Positions 1 to 8,780 of a DNA stretch of 64,000 bases are shown piece by piece. The notes beneath the pieces were generated by a model, which made no database searches, was not told the origin of the DNA, and was given only the letters and a program-made list of their open reading frames with translations. The stretch covers positions 18,725 through 82,724 of the forward strand of contig PBKC01000031.1 of the NCBI GenBank assembly GCA_002721365.1. Reading direction: 5' to 3'. Source of the DNA: Rhodospirillaceae bacterium. Its GTDB lineage: Bacteria; Pseudomonadota; Alphaproteobacteria; GCA-2721365. The position numbers were made by a program, and so were the translations under genes. The first letter of the stretch is position 1. Each line of letters opens with the position of its first letter.

Positions 1-377
1 ATCGACATCAGGCGTAGCGCCCGGAGAACCCGGAACGCCCGGAAGGCGCTCAAGGCATGTCCGGCCGGAATCAGCGACAAAGCGACGATCGTGAAGTCGA
101 AGATGTTCCAGGCGTTGCGGAAGAAGCCCAGGCGGTAGACCGCCAGCTTGGCCGCAATCTCGGCAACGAAGATCGCCACCGCGATCTTGTCGACGATTTC
201 CAGGACCGGTCCCGCCTCGGCCATGACGGTCGGCGAGGTCTCCAGACCGAGAACGACGGCATTCACGACGATTACCGCGATGATGAAGCGCTGCGTCGCG
301 TCCGACTCGATGAAACGCCGTAACCGACCCAGCTTGTCCGTTCCCGAACCGGTCGCCGCCATCATATGCCCGCCCAT
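1..377 (-). CDS. Voltage-gated sodium channel / ion transport protein, N-terminal fragment (runs off left edge)
   Basis: Reverse strand read directly: MGGHMMAATGSGTDKLGRLRRFIESDATQRFIIAVIVVNAVVLGLETSPTVM...FFRNAWNIFDFTIVALSLIPAGHALSAFRAFRVLRALRLMS. S1-S3 helices and an Arg-rich S4 (FRAFRVLRALR). Missing from the ORF track because it is open at the edge. Confidence 0.85.
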   Translation of the reverse strand, partial: MGGHMMAATGSGTDKLGRLRRFIESDATQRFIIAVIVVNAVVLGLETSPTVMAEAGPVLEIVDKIAVAIFVAEIAAKLAVYRLGFFRNAWNIFDFTIVALSLIPAGHALSAFRAFRVLRALRLMS

Positions 378-488
378 CCGATTGTACTGGCGGGATAAAT
401 AGCGAGCCTGCGATCGATCAACAACCGCCGCAGCGGCAGAGTCCGCGACGCGTGCGGATGAGCCGCCCGCGCCGCGGAACCGTCGCCG

Positions 489-1256
489 TCAGTTGCTGGC
501 GATGAAGGTCGTCTTGTCGACGCCCGTATTGCCGTTGCTGGGATCGTAGGCGTAGACGGTCGCCTCGTAGACGCCGGGCACTTTCACGTCGAGCGTGCCG
601 GCGAACTGGCTGGTCTCGCCCGCGAACTTCATCGGCAAGGCCCCGACCGAACGGCCGTTGAGCTTGATCAGCGCCTTGACCTCGAACTTGTCGGCGTCCC
701 ACAGCCCCCCGGGCTCGATCGGGCAACCGCACATCATGGTGACATTGGCGGTGATCGCCACAGGCGTCGGCAGCCCGCCGATGCGGACATGGGAGGGCGG
801 CGCCAGCACGTCGACGGCGAAGCCCGGCAGTTCCAGCAGCCAGGCATCACCGCCGGTAATCGACCTACCCGGCACCACCCACTGCTCGGAGGTGACGGTG
901 TTGATCGCCTGCCGCTGCCCCAGCGGACCACTCGCCGAGACCCTGATGCGGCGCGGCTCGACAAGGTCGAGGGTCGCGGTGTAGGCGGCGGCGTCCTCGG
1001 TGGCGAACGGCACCCGGCGCGTCTTGTCCTGCAACATCAGCAGCTCGGTGTCGCCGGTGGTACCGGCGGTCAGCCCTTCGGCCAGGATCTCGCCCGTATC
1101 GGCATCGGCAATCGTGATCCGCACGCCGCCCATGCTGGTGCCGACGAACTTGGCATCCTTGCTCATCACCCGGACGGTGATATCGGTCGGCTCCGCGACC
1201 GCCACCCCCGTCAAGGCGAACAACGCCGCCGCGGCGAACGTCAGGATTTTCTTCAT
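489..1256 (-). CDS. Secreted hypothetical protein with MMCGCP motif
   Basis: Start at MKKILTFAAAALFALTGVAVAEP (signal peptide) rather than the longer ORF start; contains VTMMCGCPIEPGGLWD. Confidence 0.75.
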   Translation of the reverse strand: MKKILTFAAAALFALTGVAVAEPTDITVRVMSKDAKFVGTSMGGVRITIADADTGEILAEGLTAGTTGDTELLMLQDKTRRVPFATEDAAAYTATLDLVEPRRIRVSASGPLGQRQAINTVTSEQWVVPGRSITGGDAWLLELPGFAVDVLAPPSHVRIGGLPTPVAITANVTMMCGCPIEPGGLWDADKFEVKALIKLNGRSVGALPMKFAGETSQFAGTLDVKVPGVYEATVYAYDPSNGNTGVDKTTFIASN

Positions 1257-1267
1257 GGGGCCCTCCC

Positions 1268-2224
1268 TCAAGCTTGTTGCCGATGGGCCGAGCCGTCCGG
1301 ACACAGCCCCTGCCAGTATCCGGGCTTGGCAAAACGCTCGACCATAAAATCGATGAAGGCCCGGACCTTCGCCGACAAGTGACGATTATGTGGATAGACC
1401 GCGTAAATACCCGCATTCAGATCGGTGGGGCTGGCCTCGTAGTCGGGTAGAACCACCTCCAGCGTGCCGCTGCGCACATCCTCGGCGATGGTCCAGGTGG
1501 TCATCATGGCGAGCCCGAGCCCGGCCTTGGCGGCGGAATACAAGGCCTCGGAGTTGTTCGATTGCAGGTTGCCCTTCACCCGGATCTCGTGAAGGCCGTC
1601 ATCGGCCCCGCGCAGCCTCCATACCTGCGACTGGCCGGGCGTGAACTTGTAGGTCAGGCAGTTGTGAGCTGCGATTTCCTGCGGCGTTCGCGGCCGGCCA
1701 TGGCGATCGAGATAGGCCGGGCTGGCGCAGATCAACCGGCGGCTCGGCGCCAACCGGCGGGCGATCAAGGTCGAATCCTTGAGCTCGGCGATGCGGATCG
1801 CGAGATCGGCGCCCTCCTCCACCAGGTCGACGACGTTGTCGGTCATGGTGAGGTCGATGGTCACCGCCGGATAGCGGTCCAGGAACTCGGGAAGTGCCGG
1901 CGCGATATGGAGCCGGCCGAACACGACCGGCACGTTGAGCCTGAGAACGCCGCGCGGCGCCGCTTCCAGCTCGGAGACAGCCAGATTGGCTTCCTCGATA
2001 TCGGCGAGGATGCGGGCTGCGTGCTGATAATAGAGTTGCCCCGCCTCCGTCAGGCTGAGCTTGCGGGTCGTGCGGTTCATCAGCCGCGCGCCCAGGGCAT
2101 CCTCCAGCGCGTTGATCTGCCGCGAGATCGAGGAGGGCGCGAGACCGAGGCGACGCCCGGCTTCGGAGAAATTTCCCGACTCCACCACGCGCGCGAACAG
2201 CCGCATTCCGGTCACCGTTTCCAT
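1268..2224 (-). CDS. LysR family transcriptional regulator
   Basis: METVTGMRLFARVVESGNFSEAGRRLGLAPSSISRQINALEDALGARLMNRTTRKLSLTEAG, canonical LysR HTH, plus an effector domain. Confidence 0.95.
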   Translation of the reverse strand: METVTGMRLFARVVESGNFSEAGRRLGLAPSSISRQINALEDALGARLMNRTTRKLSLTEAGQLYYQHAARILADIEEANLAVSELEAAPRGVLRLNVPVVFGRLHIAPALPEFLDRYPAVTIDLTMTDNVVDLVEEGADLAIRIAELKDSTLIARRLAPSRRLICASPAYLDRHGRPRTPQEIAAHNCLTYKFTPGQSQVWRLRGADDGLHEIRVKGNLQSNNSEALYSAAKAGLGLAMMTTWTIAEDVRSGTLEVVLPDYEASPTDLNAGIYAVYPHNRHLSAKVRAFIDFMVERFAKPGYWQGLCPDGSAHRQQA

Positions 2225-2368
2225 ATGCACATTCTCCAGTATTGCGCACGGGGCAAAGAAACTACCGCGAGGATGCACATTGCGAAAGCCACAGCGGTGT
2301 GCTTCAAGCGAATTGCCGCCTTCCGGGGCGACTCTCATGCGATGAAAAACGAGAGGAGCGAACCTCCA

Positions 2369-3331
2369 ATGCAGTCAGACGCTCTGGAAGCCGATACCGG
2401 TGCTACCCAGGACGACATCGTGACCAGCCAGGTCGTCTCGTCGGGCGGTGGCGACGATCCCACCGCGCAGGCCCGGTTCTTTACGGCCGGCGAAGCATTC
2501 AACATCAAGCTGCCGCGGGTGCCGCGCCATCAGTTCCTGGACGAGTGCCGCAAGGCGTTCGACCCGGCAACCGCGACCGGCCTGATCCCGCTGGATCTGT
2601 CGTCGGAGCTCGGCCTCTCCTACCCCGCGACGATTCCGATGGTGCTGACCCGTTACATCCGGATCCGCGCCGGCGAGCAGTTGAGCACGCACTTCAACGC
2701 GACGGGCGAGATCTACTACGTCTTCCAGGGGTCAGGTGAGTCCCGGCGAGAGACCGAGACCATCCGCTGGGCGGCCGGTGACGTTTTCCTGTTTCCCGGC
2801 GGCGCTGATACCATTCACGCCGCGGACGACGAGGACTGCGTGCTGTGGCTGGTGACCAACGAACCTTGCCTCGCGTTCGAGAAGTCGAATGCGCCGGACC
2901 CGGCCAACGGCGTCGTCAAACCGACACACTATCCTGCGGCGCGGGTTCGGGCGGAGCTCGAACGCGTCCACGGCCTGCCCGATGCGGACAAGATGGCCGG
3001 GTTCGCGGTCGTCTTCTCCAGCGTAGCGATGGAGAAGGGCAGGAACATCCTGCCGTCGCTGTCGTTCGCGCTCAACTCGCTGCCGCCGCATCGCGCCCAG
3101 CGCGGACATCGCCATAACGCGACCGCCATCACCCTGTGCCTGCAGGGCGAGCACTGCTATTCGCTGATCGACGGGCACCGTGTCGATTGGGTGGACAACG
3201 CGGTCATGGTGACGCCGCCCGGCGAGGATCACTCGCACCATAACGACGGAGACAAGCGGATGCTGTCTCTCGTCATTCAGGATGGCGGGCTGCACTACTA
3301 TATGCGGACGATGGGCTTCGCTTATACCTGA
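2369..3331 (+). CDS. Bicupin protein, gentisate 1,2-dioxygenase-like
   Basis: C-terminal part of ORF 1562..3331, starting at MQSDALEAD after a purine-rich RBS (gagaggag). Two cupin motifs: HFNATGEIYYVFQGSG and HRHNATAITLCLQG...HSHHND. Confidence 0.8.
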   Translation: MQSDALEADTGATQDDIVTSQVVSSGGGDDPTAQARFFTAGEAFNIKLPRVPRHQFLDECRKAFDPATATGLIPLDLSSELGLSYPATIPMVLTRYIRIRAGEQLSTHFNATGEIYYVFQGSGESRRETETIRWAAGDVFLFPGGADTIHAADDEDCVLWLVTNEPCLAFEKSNAPDPANGVVKPTHYPAARVRAELERVHGLPDADKMAGFAVVFSSVAMEKGRNILPSLSFALNSLPPHRAQRGHRHNATAITLCLQGEHCYSLIDGHRVDWVDNAVMVTPPGEDHSHHNDGDKRMLSLVIQDGGLHYYMRTMGFAYT

Positions 3332-3457
3332 GGAGCCCCAATCGACGCTCCATATTTGCGTTAATCGCATCAATGATGCGTGAATTCGGGCGATTATCCT
3401 TCAATGTGCACGATGCTATTTCTCGTGTCGTGAGCAACGCATATGAAGGAGCGTTCG

Positions 3458-3646
3458 ATGAGGAGAATGAGCGAACGGTCTCACCGGACCGAAGGAATCG
3501 TGGAACAGGCGGCGATCGACCCCAGCCCGTACATCGCCCGGGGCCGGATGCTGCATGCGGAAGCCGTCCATGACGTCTTCGCCCACCTGCTCCATGGGCT
3601 GAGCACCAGCCTCTGGAAAGGCGGGCGACGGCCGGCGGCATGCTAG
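3458..3646 (+). CDS. Small basic hypothetical protein (62 aa)
   Basis: AAGGAG at 3446-3451 lies 6 nt before ATG 3458. MRRMSERSHRTEGIVEQAAIDPSPYIARGRMLHAEAVHDVFAHLLHGLSTSLWKGGRRPAAC. Confidence 0.5.
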   Translation: MRRMSERSHRTEGIVEQAAIDPSPYIARGRMLHAEAVHDVFAHLLHGLSTSLWKGGRRPAAC

Positions 3647-3671
3647 ACCGCCTACCCACTGAACCCCTGCC

Positions 3672-3701
3672 GGGGCCGTTCGTCAGCCGATGAACGGCCC
3701 C
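3672..3701. terminator. Perfect 10-bp hairpin between convergent genes, spanning the plsC stop codon
   Basis: ggggccgttc (3672-3681) and gaacggcccc (3692-3701), 10-nt loop, followed by gttt on the + strand. Confidence 0.6.
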
Positions 3702-4426
3702 GTTTCGGCTCGCGACTCCGCTTCTCGCGCCAGTGCGGAGGTGGCGGACTCGATGCGGGTCTCCAAGGCTTCCGCGAAGGCGGCGCGACCGAGATCAGAC
3801 GGTATGGGCGGCAGAAACTCGAAAACAACGGTTCCCGGCCGCTTGATGAAGCTGCGCCTTCCCCAGAACAACCCGGAACTGACGGCCACCGGTGTGACCG
3901 GTTGGCCGAGCCGCGCATAGATCGCCATCAGTCCGGGCAGATAGGGCCGATCCTCGCCCGGTGCCACCCGCGTCCCCTGCGGGAAGATCACCACCGGCCG
4001 CCCCGCCGCGATCGCCTCGGCGGCGTCGTGAACGAGCCGCTTGAGGGCACGGGCGCGGCCCGATCGGTCGATCACGATCTGACGGGCCTTCAGGAGATAC
4101 CAGCCATAGACGGGGATGAAGATCAGTTCCCGCTTCAGCGCGCAGGCGGCGTCGTCGAGAATCATCGGCATGACGATCGTGTCGAGCGCCGACTGGTGCT
4201 TGGCGGCGACCAGCGCGCCCCCCTGCGGGATATGCTCCCGCCCGCGGATCTCGACACGCATCCCGACGATCAGCCGCAGCATGGCGACGACCCTGCGCGA
4301 CCACAGCTTGCCCGATACGACCAGCGCGCGGCGCGGCAGGATCAGGGTCGGCAGCATGGCGATCGCGAACACCGTGGTCCCGCCGAAGAACACCACGTTG
4401 AAGATCAGGGACCGGAGAACGATCAC
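3683..4426 (-). CDS. plsC: Lysophospholipid (1-acyl-sn-glycerol-3-phosphate) acyltransferase
   Basis: VIVLRSLIFNVVFFGGTT...ALVAAKHQSALDTIVMP (HX4D)...VVIFPQGTRVAPGE. GTG start overlaps the upstream gene's stop. Confidence 0.88.
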   Translation of the reverse strand: MIVLRSLIFNVVFFGGTTVFAIAMLPTLILPRRALVVSGKLWSRRVVAMLRLIVGMRVEIRGREHIPQGGALVAAKHQSALDTIVMPMILDDAACALKRELIFIPVYGWYLLKARQIVIDRSGRARALKRLVHDAAEAIAAGRPVVIFPQGTRVAPGEDRPYLPGLMAIYARLGQPVTPVAVSSGLFWGRRSFIKRPGTVVFEFLPPIPSDLGRAAFAEALETRIESATSALAREAESRAETGPFIG

Positions 4427-5055
4427 CGGGCGCCGAGCCCTCCCATGGCCCGGAACAGCCCATAGCGCAGCCACGCCGCCAGGTATTTGGAGTATTCGAC
4501 CGCCAACAGCCGGGCGCTGCCCGGCCACTGCCACCAGTGGTCGAGGCGCACGCTGTCGGGCGCGACCGGGTGCGGGATGATCTCGACACCGGACATCGCC
4601 ATCCGGAATTCGAGCAGGCTGCGCGGCATGTGGTAGTTGCCGGTCACGAGACGCATGCGGCGGATGCCTTTCCGCGCCGCCCATTCGGCCGTCTCGCGCG
4701 CGTTGCCGCGCGTGTCGGTGGCGGCGTGCCCAAGCTCGATGCGATCCATGATACCGGTCCGGTCCTCCTCCTGCAGGCGGAGGATCTCCGAGACGTCGAC
4801 GCCCCGATAGACACCAGAGATGAACAGCCGCTCCGCCCGATCCGCCTCCAGCAGCGCCAGGCCTTCGGTCAGCCGCTGACTGCCGCCGGTGAGAACCACG
4901 ATGGCATCGGTCGCGCTGTCGGTATCGGCCGCCGACCGCGGCAACGCTGCGACGAACACCACCAGCCCGGCGAGCCACGCCCCGAGGGCGATCGTCGCCA
5001 CCGCCAGCAATCCCACCCCGTGCCGCCGGGTCGGTGCCAAACGGATGACGCTCAT
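4423..5055 (-). CDS. YdcF family (DUF218) membrane protein
   Basis: DAIVVLTGGSQRLTEGLALLEADRAERLFISG...NARETAEWAARKGIRRMRLVTGNYHMPRSLLEFR, typical DUF218. Confidence 0.88.
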   Translation of the reverse strand: MSVIRLAPTRRHGVGLLAVATIALGAWLAGLVVFVAALPRSAADTDSATDAIVVLTGGSQRLTEGLALLEADRAERLFISGVYRGVDVSEILRLQEEDRTGIMDRIELGHAATDTRGNARETAEWAARKGIRRMRLVTGNYHMPRSLLEFRMAMSGVEIIPHPVAPDSVRLDHWWQWPGSARLLAVEYSKYLAAWLRYGLFRAMGGLGAR

Positions 5056-5603
5056 CGCCCTGCAGCCAGCAGGGCCTCGACCGCTGCGGCAAGATCGTCG
5101 TGGACGGTCACCGGCAGAACCTCCGCCGGCAGCCCCGACATTTCGGTGGCCCGTCCTTTGCCCGTGCGGACCAGCATGCGCGGACAGCCCACCGCCGCCG
5201 CCGCCTGAAGGTCGCGCAGAGCATCGCCGATAACCGGGGTTTCCGCAGGAGCGGCCTCGAACCGGTGGAGGATTTCCTCGATCATCCCGGGGCCGGGCTT
5301 GCGCCGCCGGGTGGGGGCTTCCGGCGCATCGGTGCAAACCACCAGGGCATCGAGATGCCCGCCGGCGCGGGCCAATGCCGCTTCCAGATCGACGTTGATC
5401 GCCTCCAACTCGCCCAGTCCCAGCAACCCCTTCCCCACCGCAGACTGATTGCTCGCCACCGCCACCAGATACCCGGCACGATTCAATCGTGCTACCGCTT
5501 CGGGCGCACCCGGCAAAATCATCAGGTCGGTCCGGGCCAGCACACCTTGCGGAAGATCGCGGTTCAGCACACCGTCCCGGTCGAGGATGACAAGGCGGCT
5601 CAC
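5052..5603 (-). CDS. gmhB: D-glycero-beta-D-manno-heptose 1,7-bisphosphate 7-phosphatase
   Basis: VSRLVILDRDGVLNRDL...ASNQSAVGKGLL...RRRKPGPGMIEEIL...VIGDALRDLQAA, HAD histidinol-phosphatase type. GTG start. Confidence 0.85.
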   Translation of the reverse strand: MSRLVILDRDGVLNRDLPQGVLARTDLMILPGAPEAVARLNRAGYLVAVASNQSAVGKGLLGLGELEAINVDLEAALARAGGHLDALVVCTDAPEAPTRRRKPGPGMIEEILHRFEAAPAETPVIGDALRDLQAAAAVGCPRMLVRTGKGRATEMSGLPAEVLPVTVHDDLAAAVEALLAAGR

Positions 5604-6487
5604 GGCAGCCGGGCCAGGGCGCGCATCACCGTCCGCCGGGCGGTCGCCATGGCGATCAGGGCGGTCACGACCGGCAGGGCCACGAACGCAGCCGCCAGTG
5701 TCCAGTCGAAGCGGACGCGCGGCAGCAGGATCGATTCCATCGGCCCGCTCAACAGCCAGAAGACGGCGACCGTCATCGCTGCGAATGCGATCCCCAGAAG
5801 CCCGCCCCGGAAACCGAGCAGCATCGCGTGCCACTGGAACTGGCGGGCGATGTAGCGGTCGCGAGCGCCGATCAGGTGCAAGAGCTCGACCAGATCGGCA
5901 CGGGAGTCGAGACCCGCCCGGGTCACCAGCGTCACGGTCGCCGCGGTCGCCAGGATCACCAGCACGACGACGACGACGGCGATACCCTGGATCGTCCGGG
6001 CGAGGTCGACGAGGCGGCCCAGCCACATCTTGCCCGTCAGGAGCTCGGCGCGCGGATCGGCGACCTTCAACTGCGCTTCCAGCCCCACCCAGTCCACCCA
6101 CCGCGCCTCGTCCGGCTCGACATCGATCAGGACCGGCAGCGGAAGGCCGTCGACGACGTTCCCCTCGCCCAGCCAAGGCTCCAGAAGGTCGGCGATCTCC
6201 TCCTTGGGCACCACCCGGACCGACCGGATGCCCTGGGTGGCGTTGAGAACGTCGAGAACGGCATCGACCTGCGGCGGCTCCGCCGCCTCTCCCTCTCCCA
6301 CCGGCTCGGCCGCCGGCAGCGTCACCGCCGCCCGCGCACCCGCGTCCCAGCCTGAAGCCGCTGCCTGAAGACCGAGCCCGCCGGCGATGGCAAGGGCGGC
6401 GAAATAGACCTTCAGCGCAATCACCCAAGGGACGAAACGCGACGATCCGTCGCCCTTGAGCGAGAGTTCAGAACGACGATCGAACAT
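5600..6487 (-). CDS. ftsX: Cell division protein FtsX
   Basis: Four-TM permease with cytoplasmic N-terminus and periplasmic loop, directly downstream of ftsE. Confidence 0.9.
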   Translation of the reverse strand: MFDRRSELSLKGDGSSRFVPWVIALKVYFAALAIAGGLGLQAAASGWDAGARAAVTLPAAEPVGEGEAAEPPQVDAVLDVLNATQGIRSVRVVPKEEIADLLEPWLGEGNVVDGLPLPVLIDVEPDEARWVDWVGLEAQLKVADPRAELLTGKMWLGRLVDLARTIQGIAVVVVVLVILATAATVTLVTRAGLDSRADLVELLHLIGARDRYIARQFQWHAMLLGFRGGLLGIAFAAMTVAVFWLLSGPMESILLPRVRFDWTLAAAFVALPVVTALIAMATARRTVMRALARLP

Positions 6488-7198
6488 TCAGCGCACCGCG
6501 ATCGCGCGGTAGTCCTCGTGGACCAGATTGCCGCCGCGAAGCCACATCACCGGGTGACGGAACTGGTTCAGCATCATCTCGTCATGGGTGGTGATCACCA
6601 CCGTCGTCCCGAGCTTCTGGTTGAGCTGCTCGAACAGCGTCAGAAGCCGCCGGCTGTTCTCGGAATCGACATTGCCGGTGGGCTCGTCGGCCAGCAGCAG
6701 CTTGGGCTTGCGGATGATCGCCCGGGCGATGGCCAAGCGCTGCTGCTCGCCCCCCGAAAGCGTGGCCGGCAAGGCGTCGAAGCGGTCGCGCAAGCCCACC
6801 CAGTCGAGCAGCTCCTCGACCATGCGTCGGATCTCCTTCTCGCGGGTGCCCGCGATGCGAAGCGGCAGGGCGACGTTGTCGCGTGCACTCAAATGGTTGA
6901 TCAGGCGGAAGTCCTGGAAGACGATGCCGATCTGCTGCCTGAGCGCGGCGAGCTTCTCGCGCGACGCTGTGGCGATGTCCTGGTCGAACATCGTGACCAG
7001 CCCGCGCGAGGGCCGGTGCGCGAGCGAGAGCAGGCGCAGGAGGGACGACTTACCGGCGCCGCTGGCGCCACTGATGAAATGAAAGGAGTTGGGCTCGAGC
7101 GTGAAGCTGATGTCGCGCAGCACCTCCCGGCCGAGCCCGTAGCGCATGCCGACATTCTCGAAGCGAACCAAGCCGGTGGTCCTCCTTGGACGTGCCAC
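6488..7198 (-). CDS. ftsE: Cell division ATP-binding protein FtsE
   Basis: ABC ATPase: GASGAGKSSLLRLL, LSGGEQQRLAIARAI, LLADEPTGNVD, TTHDE. The start may be the TTG near 7171 (LVRFENVGMRYG). Confidence 0.95.
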   Translation of the reverse strand: MARPRRTTGLVRFENVGMRYGLGREVLRDISFTLEPNSFHFISGASGAGKSSLLRLLSLAHRPSRGLVTMFDQDIATASREKLAALRQQIGIVFQDFRLINHLSARDNVALPLRIAGTREKEIRRMVEELLDWVGLRDRFDALPATLSGGEQQRLAIARAIIRKPKLLLADEPTGNVDSENSRRLLTLFEQLNQKLGTTVVITTHDEMMLNQFRHPVMWLRGGNLVHEDYRAIAVR

Positions 7199-7323
7199 AG
7201 GGCCGTCGACACGCCGCCAAGCCGATGGGGATCGAGCATCGCACAGCCCCCCGAGAGCGTCCAGCCTTGCCTTGAGTTCGGCAAACTCCTATAAAACCAT
7301 ACCTTTAGCCTGACTCCGGGCCG

Positions 7324-8004
7324 ATGATCGTTACCTGCCCTTCGTGCGCGACACGGTACAATCTCGACCCCGGCGGCCTCGGCCCCGAGGGACGGACTGT
7401 GCGGTGCAGCCATTGCGGCCGCCGGTGGCACCAGGAGCCGCCGACGGACATGCCGGTGCGCGTCGACGCGCCGCCGGTCGACGACGATCCGTTCGACTTC
7501 GGACCGCCGGAAGAAGCCGATCGGCCGCGTCCGACTCCTCCGATCACGTCGCATCAGCGGTCGAGCGACAGCTGGGTCGCCTGGGCCGGCCTGATCAGCG
7601 CGGTGGTTCTGGTGCTGGCCGGCGCCTATTTCGCCCGCAACGTCATCGTCGCGTTCTGGCCGCCCGCCGCGAAGATCTACACCACCATCGGCGTGCCGCT
7701 GTCGGCCGAAGCGATACGGGGCCGATCCCAGCTCGACTTCCGCAACGTCGAACCCAGCCGCATCGTCGAGAACGGCGAGACGGTATTGGTGGTGAAGGGC
7801 GAGATCGTCAACGGCTCGGAGGATGTGACCGCGGTGCCTGAGGTCCGCGTCATCATGCGTGGCGACGAATCCCAGGAGCTGGGAAGCTGGACCTTCCGTC
7901 CGCCGGAGGTGCGTCTGGTCCCCAACGAGATCATCCGCTTCGAAACCCGCTACCAGAACCCGCCGCCGGAGACGGCCGGCCTGACTTTGGTCTTCCTAGG
8001 CTGA
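7324..8004 (+). CDS. MJ0042-type zinc-finger domain protein with one TM helix
   Basis: MIVTCPSCATRYNLDPGGLGPEGRTVRCSHCGRRWHQ (CxxC...CxxC), then WVAWAGLISAVVLVLAGAYFA. Confidence 0.88.
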   Translation: MIVTCPSCATRYNLDPGGLGPEGRTVRCSHCGRRWHQEPPTDMPVRVDAPPVDDDPFDFGPPEEADRPRPTPPITSHQRSSDSWVAWAGLISAVVLVLAGAYFARNVIVAFWPPAAKIYTTIGVPLSAEAIRGRSQLDFRNVEPSRIVENGETVLVVKGEIVNGSEDVTAVPEVRVIMRGDESQELGSWTFRPPEVRLVPNEIIRFETRYQNPPPETAGLTLVFLG

Positions 8005-8763
8005 TGCCTTGGCCGCTCCGGTATTCCTCCGGGCGGCAACCAGGAACTCGGTGTTGCCGCTGGGGCCCTTGATCGGGCTTTCCGTTACGCCGAGGACCGA
8101 CCAGCCCATTTCCTCGGATAGCCACGCCACCGCCGCCTCGCAGACGGCACGGTGCTTTTCGGGGTCGGTGACCACACCACCCTTCCCGACTTCGCCTTTG
8201 CCGACCTCGAACTGCGGCTTGATCAGGGCGACAAGGACCGCATCGGGTGCGGCGAGCGACAAGGCGGCGGGAAGGACGGCACGCAGGCCGATAAAGCTCG
8301 CATCGCAGACGATCATGGCGACCGGCTCCGGGATCGTCGCTTCGTCGAGATGGCGGGCGTTGGTGCGTTCGAGGACGACGACGCGGGGATCGCTGCGGAG
8401 GCGCCAGTCGAGCTGGCCGTGGCCGACGTCGACCGCATAGACCTTGGCGGCACCCTTCTGCAGCAGGACGTCGGTGAAACCGCCGGTCGAGGCGCCGACA
8501 TCGAGAGCGACGACGCCCGTGGGGTCGATCGCGAAATGCTCCAGCGCATGGGCGAGCTTCACCCCACCGCGGGAGACCCAGGGATGGTCGCGCCCGCGCA
8601 CCTCGACAGCCGCATCGGCCGGAAGCTGATCGCCGGGCTTCTCGACCCGCCGCTCCCCCGAGAAGACCAGACCGGCCAGGATCAGCGCCTGCGCCCGACT
8701 ACGGCTTTCGGCGAGGCCGCGGTCGACCAGCAGAGAGTCGACACGAACCTTCTTGGATGCCAC
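7996..8763 (-). CDS. tlyA: TlyA family rRNA (cytidine-2'-O)-methyltransferase
   Basis: S4 domain KKVRVDSLLVDRGLAESRSRAQALILAGLV, then VSRGGVKLAHALEHF...ALDVGASTGGFTDVLLQKGA. Confidence 0.93.
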   Translation of the reverse strand: MASKKVRVDSLLVDRGLAESRSRAQALILAGLVFSGERRVEKPGDQLPADAAVEVRGRDHPWVSRGGVKLAHALEHFAIDPTGVVALDVGASTGGFTDVLLQKGAAKVYAVDVGHGQLDWRLRSDPRVVVLERTNARHLDEATIPEPVAMIVCDASFIGLRAVLPAALSLAAPDAVLVALIKPQFEVGKGEVGKGGVVTDPEKHRAVCEAAVAWLSEEMGWSVLGVTESPIKGPSGNTEFLVAARRNTGAAKASA

Positions 8764-8780
8764 CGCGCCGGTTTGCCGGC

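Noticed and set aside
1562-2368. N-terminal extension of the 589-aa + strand ORF
   Set aside because: This part is antisense to the LysR gene. Only the 3' portion from about 2369 shows cupin motifs and an RBS.
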